Of a DNA stretch of 64,000 nt, positions 26,691 to 37,106 are shown piece by piece. The DNA comes from Arcanobacterium ihumii (lineage in GTDB: Bacteria > Actinomycetota > Actinomycetes > Actinomycetales > Actinomycetaceae): the NCBI RefSeq assembly GCF_900604515.1, contig NZ_UWOS01000001.1, forward strand, positions 310,001-374,000, given 5' to 3'. Position 1 is the stretch's first letter. The number at the start of each line of letters is the position of its first letter. The notes under the pieces are model-generated. The model saw only the letters and a program-made list of their open reading frames with translations, searched no databases and was not told where the DNA came from. The position numbers and the translations under genes are program-made.

Positions 26691-28657
26691 TTGTAGCTCC
26701 GCTGCTTCATATGGACGAATTCGTAGTTAAGGTCTTCTTTGTGGAGAACCGGGGCTTCACCGTCACCAGCAAACTCCCAAGCTGCCACATAAGCGAACTT
26801 ATCGTCGTGGCGAAGTGCTTCACCTTCTTCGGTCTGAGATTCACCACGGAAGTGACCACCACAGGATTCTTCGCGATGGAGAGCGTCGATACACATCAGC
26901 TCACCCAACTCGAAGAAGTCTGCAACTCGTCCAGCCTTTTCGAGGGCTTGGTTGAGTTCGTTAGCACGACCGGTAACGCGAACGTTCTTCCAGAACTCCT
27001 CACGAAGTTCACGGATCATTCCGATAGCCTTCTTCAAACCAGCTTCAGTACGCTCCATTCCGCAGTACTCCCACATGATTTGTCCGAGTTCCTTATGGAA
27101 TGAATCAACTGACCGATTTCCGTTATTAGCCATAAAGTGCTCAATGCGATCGTTGTTTTCCTTCTGGATCGCCTTAAGTTCTTCGTTGTCTGTACTAACA
27201 GCTGGGAACGGACCATCAGCGAGGTAATCGTTAATGGTGTTCGGAAGAACGAAGTAACCATCTGCCAATCCCTGCATAAGCGCAGATGCCCCGAGACGGT
27301 TAGCACCGTGATCGGAGAAGTTTGCTTCTCCTGCCACGAACAAACCAGGAATCGTCGACTGGAGATCGTAGTCAACCCAAAGACCGCCCATGGTGTAGTG
27401 AACAGCTGGGTAGATACGCATTGGTACCTCGTATGGGTTCTCTCCGGTGATGCGTTCGTACATATCGAAGAGGTTGCCATACTTAGCGGAAACCTGTGCC
27501 TTACCCATACGCTGAATTGGCTCAGCAAAGTCAAGATAAACACCGCGCGCAACGCCGTCAATCTCAGGTCCAACTCCACGGCCCTCGTCACACATATTCT
27601 TTGCTTGACGTGAAGCGATATCTCGTGGAACGAGGTTTCCGAAAGACGGGTAGATGCGCTCCAAATAGTAGTCACGATCTTCTTCTGGAATATCGCGTGG
27701 ATCCTTCTTGGTGTCTTCTGCTTTCTTAGGAACCCAAATACGACCGTCGTTGCGGAGGGATTCGGACATCAGCGTCAGCTTCGACTGAGACGTACCGTGC
27801 TGTGGGATACAGGTTGGGTGGATCTGTGTGTAGCAAGGGTTACCGAAGAACGCGCCACGACGATGCGCACGCCAGATTGCCGAACCGTTACATCCCATTG
27901 CGTTCGTGGAGAGGAAGAATACATTTCCGTATCCACCAGAAGCAATGACGACGGCGTCAGCAAGGTGGGTTCCGATCTCACCGGTGACCATGTCACGCGC
28001 AATGATTCCACGTGCCCTACCATCAATAACGATGAGGTCAATCATTTCGTGACGGCTAAAGAGTTCAACTGTTCCAGCCTTTGCCTGACGCATCAGTGCC
28101 TGGTAGGCACCGATAAGCAACTGCTGGCCCGTCTGACCACGCGCATAGAACGTACGTGATACCTGAACACCACCAAAGGATCGGTTATCTAGTAGACCGC
28201 CGTATTCACGAGCAAAAGGAACACCTTGTGCTACGCACTGATCAATGATGTTTGCCGAAACCTCAGCGAGGCGGTAAACATTGGACTCACGAGCACGGAA
28301 GTCACCACCCTTGATCGTGTCATAGAACAAACGGTAGGTCGAATCATTGTCATTCTTGTAGTTCTTAGCTGCATTGATACCACCCTGTGCCGCGATGGAG
28401 TGAGCACGGCGAGCCGAATCTTGGTAGAAGAACGCCTTGACGTTGTATCCCATTTCACCAAGAGAAGCAGCACCTGCACCACCGGCAAGTCCGGTTCCGA
28501 CGACGATGACGGAGAGCTTACGACGGTTGGCTGGATTCACCAAGCGAGCTTCGAATTTACGCTGTTCCCAGCGCTTTTCGAGTGGTCCTTGTGGAGCTTT
28601 GGCATCAGCGATTGCCTCTCCCTCACGATAAAGACCTTGAATTAATGTTTCAGTCAT
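26687..28657 (-). CDS. sdhA: Succinate dehydrogenase / fumarate reductase flavoprotein subunit
   Basis: Catalytic flavoprotein of 656 aa. The FAD dinucleotide motif is [19 protein letters not shown] (about 52-70), and the covalent-FAD His is in [15 protein letters not shown] (about 86-100). Substrate-site sequence includes HPTCIPQHG and the C-terminal Arg-rich helical domain with [10 protein letters not shown]. The length and motifs match the type that pairs with a single cytochrome b subunit. It lies between sdhC (16-nt gap) and sdhB (4-nt overlap). Confidence 0.95.
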   Translation of the reverse strand: MTETLIQGLYREGEAIADAKAPQGPLEKRWEQRKFEARLVNPANRRKLSVIVVGTGLAGGAGAASLGEMGYNVKAFFYQDSARRAHSIAAQGGINAAKNYKNDNDSTYRLFYDTIKGGDFRARESNVYRLAEVSANIIDQCVAQGVPFAREYGGLLDNRSFGGVQVSRTFYARGQTGQQLLIGAYQALMRQAKAGTVELFSRHEMIDLIVIDGRARGIIARDMVTGEIGTHLADAVVIASGGYGNVFFLSTNAMGCNGSAIWRAHRRGAFFGNPCYTQIHPTCIPQHGTSQSKLTLMSESLRNDGRIWVPKKAEDTKKDPRDIPEEDRDYYLERIYPSFGNLVPRDIASRQAKNMCDEGRGVGPEIDGVARGVYLDFAEPIQRMGKAQVSAKYGNLFDMYERITGENPYEVPMRIYPAVHYTMGGLWVDYDLQSTIPGLFVAGEANFSDHGANRLGASALMQGLADGYFVLPNTINDYLADGPFPAVSTDNEELKAIQKENNDRIEHFMANNGNRSVDSFHKELGQIMWEYCGMERTEAGLKKAIGMIRELREEFWKNVRVTGRANELNQALEKAGRVADFFELGELMCIDALHREESCGGHFRGESQTEEGEALRHDDKFAYVAAWEFAGDGEAPVLHKEDLNYEFVHMKQRSYK

Positions 28658-28673
28658 TTCTAATTTCCTATTC

Positions 28674-29384
28674 TTAAAGGAGTCCGAACAGGATCATGGT
28701 TGGAGGAGTCATGAATCCAACGAGCAGCGCAAATGCCACGATGTCACCGGTAAGCTTGAATGCACGCTCACGGGTACGGGTAGACAGACCAAGCGTTGCT
28801 AGGGCAGACCAGACTCCGTGACGGACGTGGAGAGCTACTGCGATCATTGCAATTAAGTAGAAAGCCCACAGCCAAGGCACAGAGAAGCCAGCAACAACCC
28901 GGTCATACGGCTGCATTGCCGCATAGTTATCCGCACCAACGGAAATATTCAAGGTGGTGAACTGAAGCAAGTGGAAGACGATGAAGATAGCGATGATAAC
29001 GCCACCCCAACGCATCGTGCGAGCAGTGTAGGTTTGACCTGCGCGCACCTTCTTTCCGGTACTTACCTTGTAGGCGTTTCCACGTGCCTTGTTTGCACGT
29101 GCCCACAGGGCAATAGCTGAGTAAGCATGACCGGCGATTGCTAGGAGAAGCACAATACGCATCAACCAAACTCCACCCTCAGGAGGAAGGATTGGGTAGA
29201 GCAGATCATTATGAAGCCAATGTGCATAATGATTGAAAGCTTCTGGTCCCAGCAACATCTTCAAGTTGCCGTACATATGGAACAGCAGGAATAGGACGAA
29301 AATCAGGCCAGTGCCGGCCATGAGCACCTTAAGTGCCACGGTCGTCTTACGGCCGCTTTTTTTAATAACAGTTGAGTTAGCCAC
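28674..29384 (-). CDS. sdhC: Succinate dehydrogenase cytochrome b subunit
   Basis: Membrane anchor of 236 aa with five hydrophobic helices, the single-subunit diheme b558 type found in Bacillus and many actinobacteria. Candidate heme His ligands occur in the helices (for example [39 protein letters not shown] and [12 protein letters not shown]). It is the first gene of sdhCAB and anchors SdhAB to the membrane and to the quinone pool. The 206-nt gap upstream separates it from rimI and should contain the operon promoter. Confidence 0.9.
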   Translation of the reverse strand: MANSTVIKKSGRKTTVALKVLMAGTGLIFVLFLLFHMYGNLKMLLGPEAFNHYAHWLHNDLLYPILPPEGGVWLMRIVLLLAIAGHAYSAIALWARANKARGNAYKVSTGKKVRAGQTYTARTMRWGGVIIAIFIVFHLLQFTTLNISVGADNYAAMQPYDRVVAGFSVPWLWAFYLIAMIAVALHVRHGVWSALATLGLSTRTRERAFKLTGDIVAFALLVGFMTPPTMILFGLL

Positions 29385-29590
29385 AATTCGAAAATACCAG
29401 AAAGGCCCTCCGAATTATCGGGCGAAAGTACCTAGAAAGGCTTATTTTCCGCCAATTCCAGCTTTCGTCAATTTTGTTATTTTTCAATTATGTGAAGCAA
29501 ACCGCTTACTCTAGCCAATTACAGTTCGCTATTAAATTGGCGCGATTTTAGTAAGACTTTACTTGCGTATATTGATCAACATCTAAAATT

Positions 29591-30058
29591 TCAGAATTCA
29601 AGCCGCATAACTACTGCATCATCATCGGAATAGTATTTTTTTCGCAACGCAATAGACTCGAAACCGAATCCCTCATACAGCACCTGCGCACCGGCGTCGG
29701 CCTTACGAACCTCTAGAAAAACTCGCTCCGCCCCACGTTCTTTAGTGTGCTCAAGCAAAGTAGCAATCAAATGACGTGCAATACCAAGCCGACGGAAATC
29801 TGCATCTACTGCAATCGTGAGCAGTTCAGCATCGGGTCCAAAAGAAATCCCAGCGAGAGCAACTACCCTGCCGAGGCTCTGATGAGGCTCGGGATCAGCC
29901 ACCACCGCAAGGTATTCGCGATCATTAGCCAATAACTCTTGCTCCCAAATAGGCAAAGACCACGCATCACGTGCGAAGTTCTGTACGTCAAAATCAGCGC
30001 AACGCCTACTCCATGACGCCGGAACCGTGCATAATTTAGTTTTGAGCGGTAGCACCAT
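29591..30058 (-). CDS. rimI: Ribosomal-protein-alanine N-acetyltransferase-like GNAT protein
   Basis: GNAT acetyltransferase of 155 aa. The ATG at 30058 is chosen; the longer frame runs back inside tsaB. The acetyl-CoA loop is VDADFRRLGIARHLIATLLEH (about residues 90-110), and FLEVRKADAGAQVLYEGFGF is typical RimI sequence. Its start overlaps the end of tsaB by 23 nt, so the two are co-translated. In most actinobacteria tsaD follows rimI; here the next gene is sdhC and tsaD is absent. RimI acetylates the N-terminus of ribosomal protein S18, and its substrate here is assumed. Confidence 0.88.
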   Translation of the reverse strand: MVLPLKTKLCTVPASWSRRCADFDVQNFARDAWSLPIWEQELLANDREYLAVVADPEPHQSLGRVVALAGISFGPDAELLTIAVDADFRRLGIARHLIATLLEHTKERGAERVFLEVRKADAGAQVLYEGFGFESIALRKKYYSDDDAVVMRLEF

Positions 30059-30752
30059 AAGGATTTCCAGTTGCCACAGGCTGGGCTTTTGCTCCCCCGT
30101 GCACATCTGGGCGACGCAGGTACTGAGGTTCAGTGTCGAAATCAAATGTTTCGCCAGCATCAACCCGTGCCATTCGGGATAGAAGGAGTCGCGTCATAAT
30201 AGCTGGATCACAATCCACTGTGACGCGTTCACCAAGAATATCACTGTAAAGGGTTTCGTCGGCGCAAGCAAGGACTGCTGGATCCGCCTCAAGCTCTACT
30301 GCTAACTCTTGAGGTTTAAGAATTCGAACCGGAGTCAAAATTTCGATGTCGTCTGCACCCATTGCCCGGGCACGCAAGCTATACACTTCTTTGCGGCGTG
30401 CATTGATCACCGCTTCAACCAAGTTCGCGCCCGCGTCGCATCCTGCCAAAGCCATCACTTCTGCCGAAGACACACCATACAACGGAACATTCCACGCACG
30501 AGCCAAAGTACGAGCGGTCACCAGCCCCGCACGCAAACCTGTAAACGCCGCTGGTCCTGTTCCCACAATTACCGCATCTGGCTTCGATATATCTGCTTCT
30601 GTCAACACTTGTTGAACCATCGGCGAAAGCAATTCAGCATGATGGCGTGAATCAGCGGACCTCAAAACACTGATTTCCCGGACAGTGCCAGTATCAACCT
30701 CACACACACCCACAATGACGTGGTGAGAAGCATCGATAGTCAGGTATTTCAT
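30036..30752 (-). CDS. tsaB: tRNA threonylcarbamoyladenosine biosynthesis protein TsaB
   Basis: ASKHA-fold protein of 238 aa needed for the t6A37 modification of ANN-decoding tRNAs, where it partners TsaD and TsaE. The N-terminus (YLTIDASHHVIVGVCEV) and VGTGPAAFTGLRAGLVTARTLA (about 63-84) are family hallmarks; a C-terminal extension carries RRPDVHGGAKAQ. It overlaps the unknown membrane-protein gene by 4 nt (ATGA) and rimI by 23 nt. Confidence 0.93.
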   Translation of the reverse strand: MKYLTIDASHHVIVGVCEVDTGTVREISVLRSADSRHHAELLSPMVQQVLTEADISKPDAVIVGTGPAAFTGLRAGLVTARTLARAWNVPLYGVSSAEVMALAGCDAGANLVEAVINARRKEVYSLRARAMGADDIEILTPVRILKPQELAVELEADPAVLACADETLYSDILGERVTVDCDPAIMTRLLLSRMARVDAGETFDFDTEPQYLRRPDVHGGAKAQPVATGNPYGATAQN

Positions 30753-31750
30753 TCTTCAGTCTCTTTTTCTTCGGTATTTTGTTCTTCATTTGATTTAGTT
30801 TCGGAATCAATATCCGATTTTCGGTAAAGCGAGATCCTACCAGCGGAGTCTCTAAACTTAGTTTTCCTGGACTTGGAACTATGGTCCACAATGCTCCACT
30901 TACCCAACTCAGGTCGATGAATCTTCAAATCATTTTCTGATTTTCGAGCACTACTCTCCGCTTGCTCCCACCTCAGCCAAATCAGCGAAACCGTAACAAT
31001 TGCTACCACGAACAGCAAAATCAAAATAATCTGAACAAGGCTTAGTCCATTTTCCTGCGAGGTTTCATAGGACGAGGTCGTGGAAGGGGCACTCGTCCCG
31101 TTTCCGTCAGCTACAAGCCGTTGGCGCTGAATAATGAACCGGTCGAAAGGAATCGCCCCAAGTAGGTGTTTCTTCGCATTTGCATCAACAGCCGTTACAG
31201 TCGATTCTTTTACCGAGAACCACGACTTTAGCGAACGATCATAAACGATGGCGCGCGAGGATTCTAGGTTCGCAATAGCCACGCCCAAATCTGAATCGCC
31301 GACGACATTTTCCTCGGCAGGCCTTTCCCCCGCGAAATTCGCTGAAATTGCTCCAACTGCTTCATTGACCTGATTAAAGATTGGAGCGACCCAAATATCC
31401 GATACCGCCAAACGAGGAGACTTTTGATTGATTTCGAATCGGGAGCAACGAACCGGTTTCCCGACGCTCCATTGAGAAACGTCAGCCGTCGTCGCCTTCG
31501 GGAAAGCATCGGGGGCATATGCAAGTAAAAGTGCTTTTGAGTTTTGGTTGAACCAGCCAGCAACATCAGATTCATTTGCCGCCTCTAGGGGAACTAACCC
31601 ATTACTTCCCATTGATTGCGCGGATGTGCCAACGCTAGTGGAAAGACTTGATACCTCAGCGTACGCAGGAGCTGTTTGCACATCGCTAAAAAACCCTGCT
31701 GAGATAAACACAGCGAGGCCGATTCCAGTTAGTCGACGTGTCCGGCGCAT
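30749..31750 (-). CDS. Unknown single-pass membrane protein in tsa operon
   Basis: I do not recognise this 333-aa protein. It starts with a signal peptide (about 1-31, ending AYA before EVSS), then has an extracytoplasmic region of about 205 residues, a Ser/Thr-rich stalk (about 215-233), one transmembrane helix (about 237-259) and a charged cytoplasmic tail of 74 residues that is basic first and strongly acidic at the end. The ectodomain has a single visible Cys (RCSRFEINQ). It overlaps tsaB by 4 nt and starts 4 nt after tsaE, so it is fully embedded in a tRNA-modification operon, where no membrane protein is expected. It may have been inserted there or may use the operon simply for expression. 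Confidence 0.85.
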   Translation of the reverse strand: MRRTRRLTGIGLAVFISAGFFSDVQTAPAYAEVSSLSTSVGTSAQSMGSNGLVPLEAANESDVAGWFNQNSKALLLAYAPDAFPKATTADVSQWSVGKPVRCSRFEINQKSPRLAVSDIWVAPIFNQVNEAVGAISANFAGERPAEENVVGDSDLGVAIANLESSRAIVYDRSLKSWFSVKESTVTAVDANAKKHLLGAIPFDRFIIQRQRLVADGNGTSAPSTTSSYETSQENGLSLVQIILILLFVVAIVTVSLIWLRWEQAESSARKSENDLKIHRPELGKWSIVDHSSKSRKTKFRDSAGRISLYRKSDIDSETKSNEEQNTEEKETEE

Positions 31751-31754
31751 CCTA

Positions 31755-32318
31755 TTACTCCGGCTGTTCGAGAGAAGCTCGCGTTGATTCCGTAGCCTCT
31801 ACGAGTGCAAGCACGTCGGGGTCAGCAAGTAAGGCAGTCAAGAAGGCATCGCCACGGCAACCATAGGACGTCAAGGTAAGCATTCGAGGAGCATCAACGA
31901 ACAGATCTTCAGGGTCTTCGCCTGCGTTGGCACCTTGTGGGCGCTCAATCGCAATTTCGATTCGATCTCCAGAAAGAACTTCAACTTTTCCCGCTCCCCA
32001 TTCAACGACTGTGAGCGAGATGTCAAGTGAGGTATCGAGATCAAGGGCATCAAGCTCTTCGATGGATTCCAAACGGTATGCATCAACATGTACAAGATCC
32101 ATCGAAGAACCGTGGTGGATTTGTGCGATTACGAAGGTAGGAGAGGAAACCGTACCCTTGACGCCCAAACCACGTGCGATTCCTTGCGTCATCGTCGTCT
32201 TCCCCGCACCTAGCGGACCGTTAAGCATGACCATATCACCGGGCATGGCGGCGCGCCCCAAGGCAGCTCCAACTGCTTGGATGTCCGTCGCAAGCGGGAC
32301 ACACATCGAAATTTCCAT
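31755..32318 (-). CDS. tsaE: tRNA threonylcarbamoyladenosine biosynthesis ATPase TsaE
   Basis: P-loop ATPase of 187 aa that drives the TsaB-TsaD cycle in t6A synthesis. Walker A is GPLGAGKTTMTQG (about 35-47), followed by SSPTFVIAQIHHG (switch region) and VHVDAYRLES; VVEWGAGKVE is the conserved Trp segment. The C-terminal 50 residues are longer than in E. coli TsaE, as is common in actinobacteria. AGAGGAG lies 7 nt before the start. It starts the tsaE-unknown-tsaB-rimI unit, 27 nt downstream of alr. Confidence 0.93.
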   Translation of the reverse strand: MEISMCVPLATDIQAVGAALGRAAMPGDMVMLNGPLGAGKTTMTQGIARGLGVKGTVSSPTFVIAQIHHGSSMDLVHVDAYRLESIEELDALDLDTSLDISLTVVEWGAGKVEVLSGDRIEIAIERPQGANAGEDPEDLFVDAPRMLTLTSYGCRGDAFLTALLADPDVLALVEATESTRASLEQPE

Positions 32319-32345
32319 CTCAATACTCCTCTAGATGAACTCTAC

Positions 32346-33497
32346 TTAGTCTACGAAATAACGAGGAACTCGAGTTCCTAAACGTGACACAATTTCATAA
32401 CCGATCGTGTCGCAATGCTGTGCCCAGTCATCTGCAGTAAGGTAACCGTCTGCCGAAGCGCCAAAGAGAGTCACCGTATCACCGGCCACTGCGCCAGGAG
32501 CCGCTACAACAAACTGATCCATACACACTCGACCAATTAATTCGTGGCGTTGATTGCCGATCACAACCTCGACGCTATTCGAAGCATGACGCGGAATCCC
32601 ATCCGCATATCCCAATGGAACTGTGCCCAGGCGCATTGGAATCGGGGTAGTTGCGGTATGTCCATAGCTTACGCCGGTTCCTGCAGGTACATCACGCACT
32701 GAAACAAGATCTGCTTCTAAGCGCATTACCGGTTCGAGTCCCATTTCCTCTGCCGTTGCAACTTCTGGTGCCGGACTCAAACCATAGAGCATAATGCCTG
32801 GGCGAACCATAGAAAACCTGGTGTCTGGATGCCAGAGTAATCCACCCGATGCGGCAAGATGATGGAATTGAATATCTATTCCTGCATCGGCGAACATTGT
32901 ACTTGCATGTACGAACTCAGCTGTTTGACGTTCAGTTTCGTCCGAATCTAAGACATCGGCCATGGCAAGGTGGGACCACAAACCAACCGTCTCAATCAGA
33001 CCATTTTCGGCGTATTCTGCGATTGTTGGAAGAACTGAAGGCAGTTCCGCAAGCGAGAAACCACCGCGCGCCATCCCTGTATCAACTTCGATATGAACAC
33101 GAGCACAGATTTTTGATTCGTTTGCGGCAAGAGCAATCTCATCTAGTTCCCAGCTAGCACCAACCGATAAATCAATTCCCAGTTCGAGTGCTTCCCAAAA
33201 CGGAGCACCTGGTTCTGCGATTAATGCGAGCATTCGGCCACGTTCGTGTAAAGCTTTGCGCAATGCAATTGCTTCGCCAAGTTGAGCTACTGCGAGCCAT
33301 TCAACGCCCGCGTCCAATGCCCATTCGCCGATCTTTTCTGCACCATGACCATAAGCATCTGCTTTGATGACGGCCATAACCTGCGCGTCTCCCGCCAAGT
33401 CTTTAGCTTTTGCTAAATTATGTTCGAAGGCGCTACGAGAGATGAGAGCGCGCGAAGGAAAATGCGGCTCTCCGTTGTACGCATGTTTTAAGCTCAT
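32346..33497 (-). CDS. alr: Alanine racemase
   Basis: PLP-dependent enzyme of 383 aa providing D-alanine for peptidoglycan. The PLP Lys is in AVIKADAYGHGA (about 43-54), and the opposing catalytic Tyr is in VSYGHTATT (near 270). The ATG at 33497 is chosen because GGAG lies 5 nt upstream and it starts 1 nt after the nnr stop; the longer frame is inside nnr. Neighbours tsaE, nnr and glmS form a gene order common in actinobacteria. Confidence 0.95.
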   Translation of the reverse strand: MSLKHAYNGEPHFPSRALISRSAFEHNLAKAKDLAGDAQVMAVIKADAYGHGAEKIGEWALDAGVEWLAVAQLGEAIALRKALHERGRMLALIAEPGAPFWEALELGIDLSVGASWELDEIALAANESKICARVHIEVDTGMARGGFSLAELPSVLPTIAEYAENGLIETVGLWSHLAMADVLDSDETERQTAEFVHASTMFADAGIDIQFHHLAASGGLLWHPDTRFSMVRPGIMLYGLSPAPEVATAEEMGLEPVMRLEADLVSVRDVPAGTGVSYGHTATTPIPMRLGTVPLGYADGIPRHASNSVEVVIGNQRHELIGRVCMDQFVVAAPGAVAGDTVTLFGASADGYLTADDWAQHCDTIGYEIVSRLGTRVPRYFVD

Positions 33498-33498
33498 A

Positions 33499-35040
33499 TC
33501 ATCTCCAAGGATTGAGAATCTCATCCATAATATTCGGTACCGAATCGATAATATCGCTTGCTGCGATAGGAATACCCAATCCGCGTTGGTCGTGTAATTC
33601 ACGTCTCGATGCAAAAGATGCTGCTCTGCCGTGAATATGGACGCCTATTGCCGCAGCCAGAGCAAGGTCTTTCGATAAAACGTTCTCACCACTTTGTTCT
33701 GCACGTGCTTGAAACATTGCCACTACCGCGCCGATAATTCCTGCAAGAACATCACCGGAGCCAGCCGTGCCTGTCCACGCAGGCGCATCCGCTTGGACAT
33801 AGCATTCACCCGACGGCGCGGCAATCACGGTTGAAGCCCCTTTTAATACCACAATGCAACAAGTGTGTTCAGCAGCGATACAGGCGAACTTACGTGGATT
33901 TGCTTCGATGGAAGTACGATCAATGCCAAAGCCAGAATCGTCCAAAAGTTTTTGAAGCTCACCTGCATGCGGGGTCAAAATAGTTGGTTTTTGCCAATTG
34001 GGATCCAGTGCCAAACTAATCGCACCTGCATCTAAAACCACAGGGAGAGCTGGATCTAGCTCATTGAGCCAAGATTCTACCGGCTCAAGTTCAACCAATC
34101 CTGAACCTGCCAATGCGGCTTGTATCTTACCGTTACCTATTACGACTTCTGGGTAGGTATCGACTACTTTTGTATTTCCACCTAAGTAGCGCACCATCCC
34201 AAGGCCTAACCGACTCGCTCCCCCAACACTTAAGATTCCGGCACCCGGATATTGCTGCGAACCGGTAAAAATACCGAGTACTCCGCGCGAGTATTTGTGA
34301 TCTTCGGACGTTGGAACCAACCAATTATCCCGAACATCGATATCATTCACCCGAAGAACTACGTCGCTACTAGCGGAAGCATTCTGAAACAGGATCGGAT
34401 CGAAACCAAGGTCCACTGTTTCTACTGATCCTGCGAAATCTGCCGCTGGGTATTCCAAAAGCGCCGGTTTCAAACATCCCATTGTTACCGTAAGATCAGC
34501 TTTCAAAACGTCATTGCAGACTTCAGATGAATCGGCATTAATTCCCGATGGTATATCCACAGCTACAATCAGCGGTTTAGCGGCACTCTGCGCGGACTCT
34601 TGGTTAAGGATGCTGAGCCAATTCGAAAATGGCTCGCGGATTTTTCCCGTTACACCGATTCCTAGAATCCCATCTATCCAGGTCCCACAGTCTCGGGCTA
34701 GGCTCCTAAGTTCCTGCTCATTCGGGTTATGAGTCACGGAGACTCCAGCTCGTAGCGCAGCGTGCAATCCCTCCTCGTGGCATTTATCCCCAACAACGGC
34801 GCTCACCTTTAGACCTCTACGAGCCAGGTAGGACCCGGCAAAGAGGGCATCTCCACCATTGTTCCCAGTTCCCGCCAATACCAATACCGTAGAGCCAGAA
34901 AGACGAAACCCACGTTCCTTGAGTAAGCATAAAATGTGAGAAGCGAGCGCAAAGGACGCTTGTTCCATGAGTGGTGTTCCCTGCTCCAACAGCGCGTTTT
35001 CAGCCAACCGAATTACCGATGTGGAAAAGGCATAGTCCAT
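33499..35040 (-). CDS. nnr: Bifunctional NAD(P)H-hydrate epimerase / dehydratase
   Basis: Metabolite-repair enzyme of 513 aa that restores damaged NADHX and NADPHX. The N-terminal epimerase domain (about 1-210) has GTGNNGGDALFAG and DIPSGINAD; the C-terminal ADP-dependent dehydratase domain (about 230-510) has LTPHAGELQKLL, VLKGASTVI and GTAGSGDVLAGIIGA. Both active sites look complete. It is immediately upstream of alr with a 1-nt gap. The gene is also known as yjeF. Confidence 0.94.
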   Translation of the reverse strand: MDYAFSTSVIRLAENALLEQGTPLMEQASFALASHILCLLKERGFRLSGSTVLVLAGTGNNGGDALFAGSYLARRGLKVSAVVGDKCHEEGLHAALRAGVSVTHNPNEQELRSLARDCGTWIDGILGIGVTGKIREPFSNWLSILNQESAQSAAKPLIVAVDIPSGINADSSEVCNDVLKADLTVTMGCLKPALLEYPAADFAGSVETVDLGFDPILFQNASASSDVVLRVNDIDVRDNWLVPTSEDHKYSRGVLGIFTGSQQYPGAGILSVGGASRLGLGMVRYLGGNTKVVDTYPEVVIGNGKIQAALAGSGLVELEPVESWLNELDPALPVVLDAGAISLALDPNWQKPTILTPHAGELQKLLDDSGFGIDRTSIEANPRKFACIAAEHTCCIVVLKGASTVIAAPSGECYVQADAPAWTGTAGSGDVLAGIIGAVVAMFQARAEQSGENVLSKDLALAAAIGVHIHGRAASFASRRELHDQRGLGIPIAASDIIDSVPNIMDEILNPWR

Positions 35041-35117
35041 AGTCCGTCCATCCGCTCGCTTCTAAAATCTGAGATCAGCAAACCAGCTTCAGTCATTTGA
35101 TCGCTAGATTGCTAGGC

Positions 35118-36977
35118 TTACTCGACCGTCACAGCTTTGGCTAGGTTTCGAGGCTTATCAACGTCATACCCCTTCTGCCGCGCTAACTCGCAGGCAAAAA
35201 TCTGAAGCGGGATAATCGTCACCAGTGGCATCATGAGCGTTGGGGTCGAATGTGGAACTCTAATAATGAGCTCTGCCAAGTCGTTCACTGCGGTGTCGCC
35301 TTCTTCAGCTACGACGACGACGCGCGCACCTCGTGTCTTAACTTCTTCAAGGTTAGAAATCACCTTTGAATGAAGGAGAGGACGACGCGGAGTTGGAACG
35401 ATAACGAAGATTGGAAGACCTTCCTCAACCAACGCAATGGGACCATGTTTGAGTTCTCCGGCAGCAAATCCTTCAGCGTGAATATATGCAAGTTCTTTGA
35501 GCTTCAACGCACCTTCTAAGGCAATCGGGAAACCAACATGGCGTCCCAAGAAAAGCACAGATTCGACGTCACTCATCTTGCGAGCAAGCTCCTTGACCGC
35601 GTCTTCCTGTTCCAAAACAGAAGCCATCCGCTCAGGCATCTGCGCAAGTTCATCAAGATATGTTGCCACTTCATCGGGATACTTATTTCCGCGAAGCTGC
35701 GCTAGGTACAAACCTAAAAGGTAGGCCGCAGCGATCTGGGCAGAGAAAGCCTTCGTCGAGGCAACCGCAACTTCAGGGCCAGCGTGCGTGTAAAGGACGG
35801 CATCGGCTTCACGGGCGATAGTAGAACCAAAGACATTAACAATAGCCAAAACACGAGCACCCTGCTCACGAGCGTGACGTACGGCCATCAGGGTATCCAT
35901 TGTCTCACCTGATTGAGAGATCGCAACAACCAATGTCTTTGAATTAACAACTGGATCGCGGTAACGGAATTCATGGGCGAGCTCAACTTCAACCGGAATA
36001 CGGCACCAGTGCTCAATAGCGTAACGAGCAACATGTCCAGCATAGGCTGCAGATCCACAGGCAATAACGATGATCTTATCAATTGCACGAAGCTCAGCCT
36101 CATCAATTCGCAGTTCATCGAGGTGGAGTTCACCGTTCTTAGAGCGACGTCCGAGCAAGGTGTCTACTACTGCACGAGGCTGTTCGTGAATTTCCTTTTC
36201 CATGTAGGTATCAAAGCCGTCGGTCATTGCGGCGTTGACGTCCCAATCAACTTCGTAGGTCTTTGGTTCAACCGCGTTACCATCAAAATCACTAACTGTA
36301 ACTGAATTAGCGGTGACTACGACCATTTGATCCTGGTCAATCGCCATAGCCAACTTTGTGTAGCCCACGAAAGCGGCGACGTCGGACCCCAAGAAGTTTT
36401 CACCCTCACCAATTCCTACCACGAGTGGTGAATTACGGCGAGCAGCGACCATACGGTCTGGGTCTCGGTGTGCAATCGCAACTAGTGCAAAAGATCCTTC
36501 GAGGCGTTTAACAACATTACGCATGGCTTGTTCAAGGTCACCGATTCGAGCGAACTCCTTGCCAAGGAGGTGCACAACGATTTCCGAATCGGTTTCAGAT
36601 GAAAAGCTAGCGCCCTGGGCGAGGAGTTCTTCACGTAGCTCTTGATGATTCTCAACAATGCCGTTATGAACAATAGCTACTTCACTATCCGGAGACAGAT
36701 GTGGATGAGAATTCAAGTCTGAGGGTGAACCATGAGTCGCCCATCGGGTATGTCCAATTGCCGATTTGCCTTCTGGGATGGGCTCAGCTTCAAGCAGGGC
36801 GTTTAAGTTTTCTACACGACCGGCTTTCTTTCGAACCTCAATACCAGATTCTGCGTTAATGGCAATTCCAGCCGAGTCATATCCGCGGTATTCAAGTCGA
36901 GTTAGACCTTCAATAACTACTTGTAATGGTCGCAAGGGCCCACCCAAGGAACCAATATATCCTACAATTCCACACAT
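35118..36977 (-). CDS. glmS: Glutamine--fructose-6-phosphate aminotransferase (isomerizing)
   Basis: Enzyme of 619 aa that makes glucosamine-6-phosphate, the first step to UDP-GlcNAc. The N-terminal glutaminase has nucleophile Cys2 (MCGIVGYIG) and HTRWATHG; two SIS isomerase domains (about 290-620) include SQSGETMDTLMA and the C-terminal KPRNLAKAVTVE. No ribozyme-like leader is visible upstream. It pairs functionally with glmM located 1.1 kb away, with coaA between on the other strand. Confidence 0.97.
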   Translation of the reverse strand: MCGIVGYIGSLGGPLRPLQVVIEGLTRLEYRGYDSAGIAINAESGIEVRKKAGRVENLNALLEAEPIPEGKSAIGHTRWATHGSPSDLNSHPHLSPDSEVAIVHNGIVENHQELREELLAQGASFSSETDSEIVVHLLGKEFARIGDLEQAMRNVVKRLEGSFALVAIAHRDPDRMVAARRNSPLVVGIGEGENFLGSDVAAFVGYTKLAMAIDQDQMVVVTANSVTVSDFDGNAVEPKTYEVDWDVNAAMTDGFDTYMEKEIHEQPRAVVDTLLGRRSKNGELHLDELRIDEAELRAIDKIIVIACGSAAYAGHVARYAIEHWCRIPVEVELAHEFRYRDPVVNSKTLVVAISQSGETMDTLMAVRHAREQGARVLAIVNVFGSTIAREADAVLYTHAGPEVAVASTKAFSAQIAAAYLLGLYLAQLRGNKYPDEVATYLDELAQMPERMASVLEQEDAVKELARKMSDVESVLFLGRHVGFPIALEGALKLKELAYIHAEGFAAGELKHGPIALVEEGLPIFVIVPTPRRPLLHSKVISNLEEVKTRGARVVVVAEEGDTAVNDLAELIIRVPHSTPTLMMPLVTIIPLQIFACELARQKGYDVDKPRNLAKAVTVE

Positions 36978-37106
36978 GTATTTAAGCCTAACCTAAAGTT
37001 AAGATGAGGGAGAAGTGCATTCACGTTCGACTTATCTAACAAGACATAGCTCATAAAACACGCGATCAATAGCGCTTCTATTCGGATTACTGCAAAACTA
37101 ATAATC

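Noticed and set aside
29385-29590. Remnant of tsaD between rimI and sdhC
   Set aside because: The 206 nt are AT-rich, and I could not recognise any TsaD motif in the frames I read.
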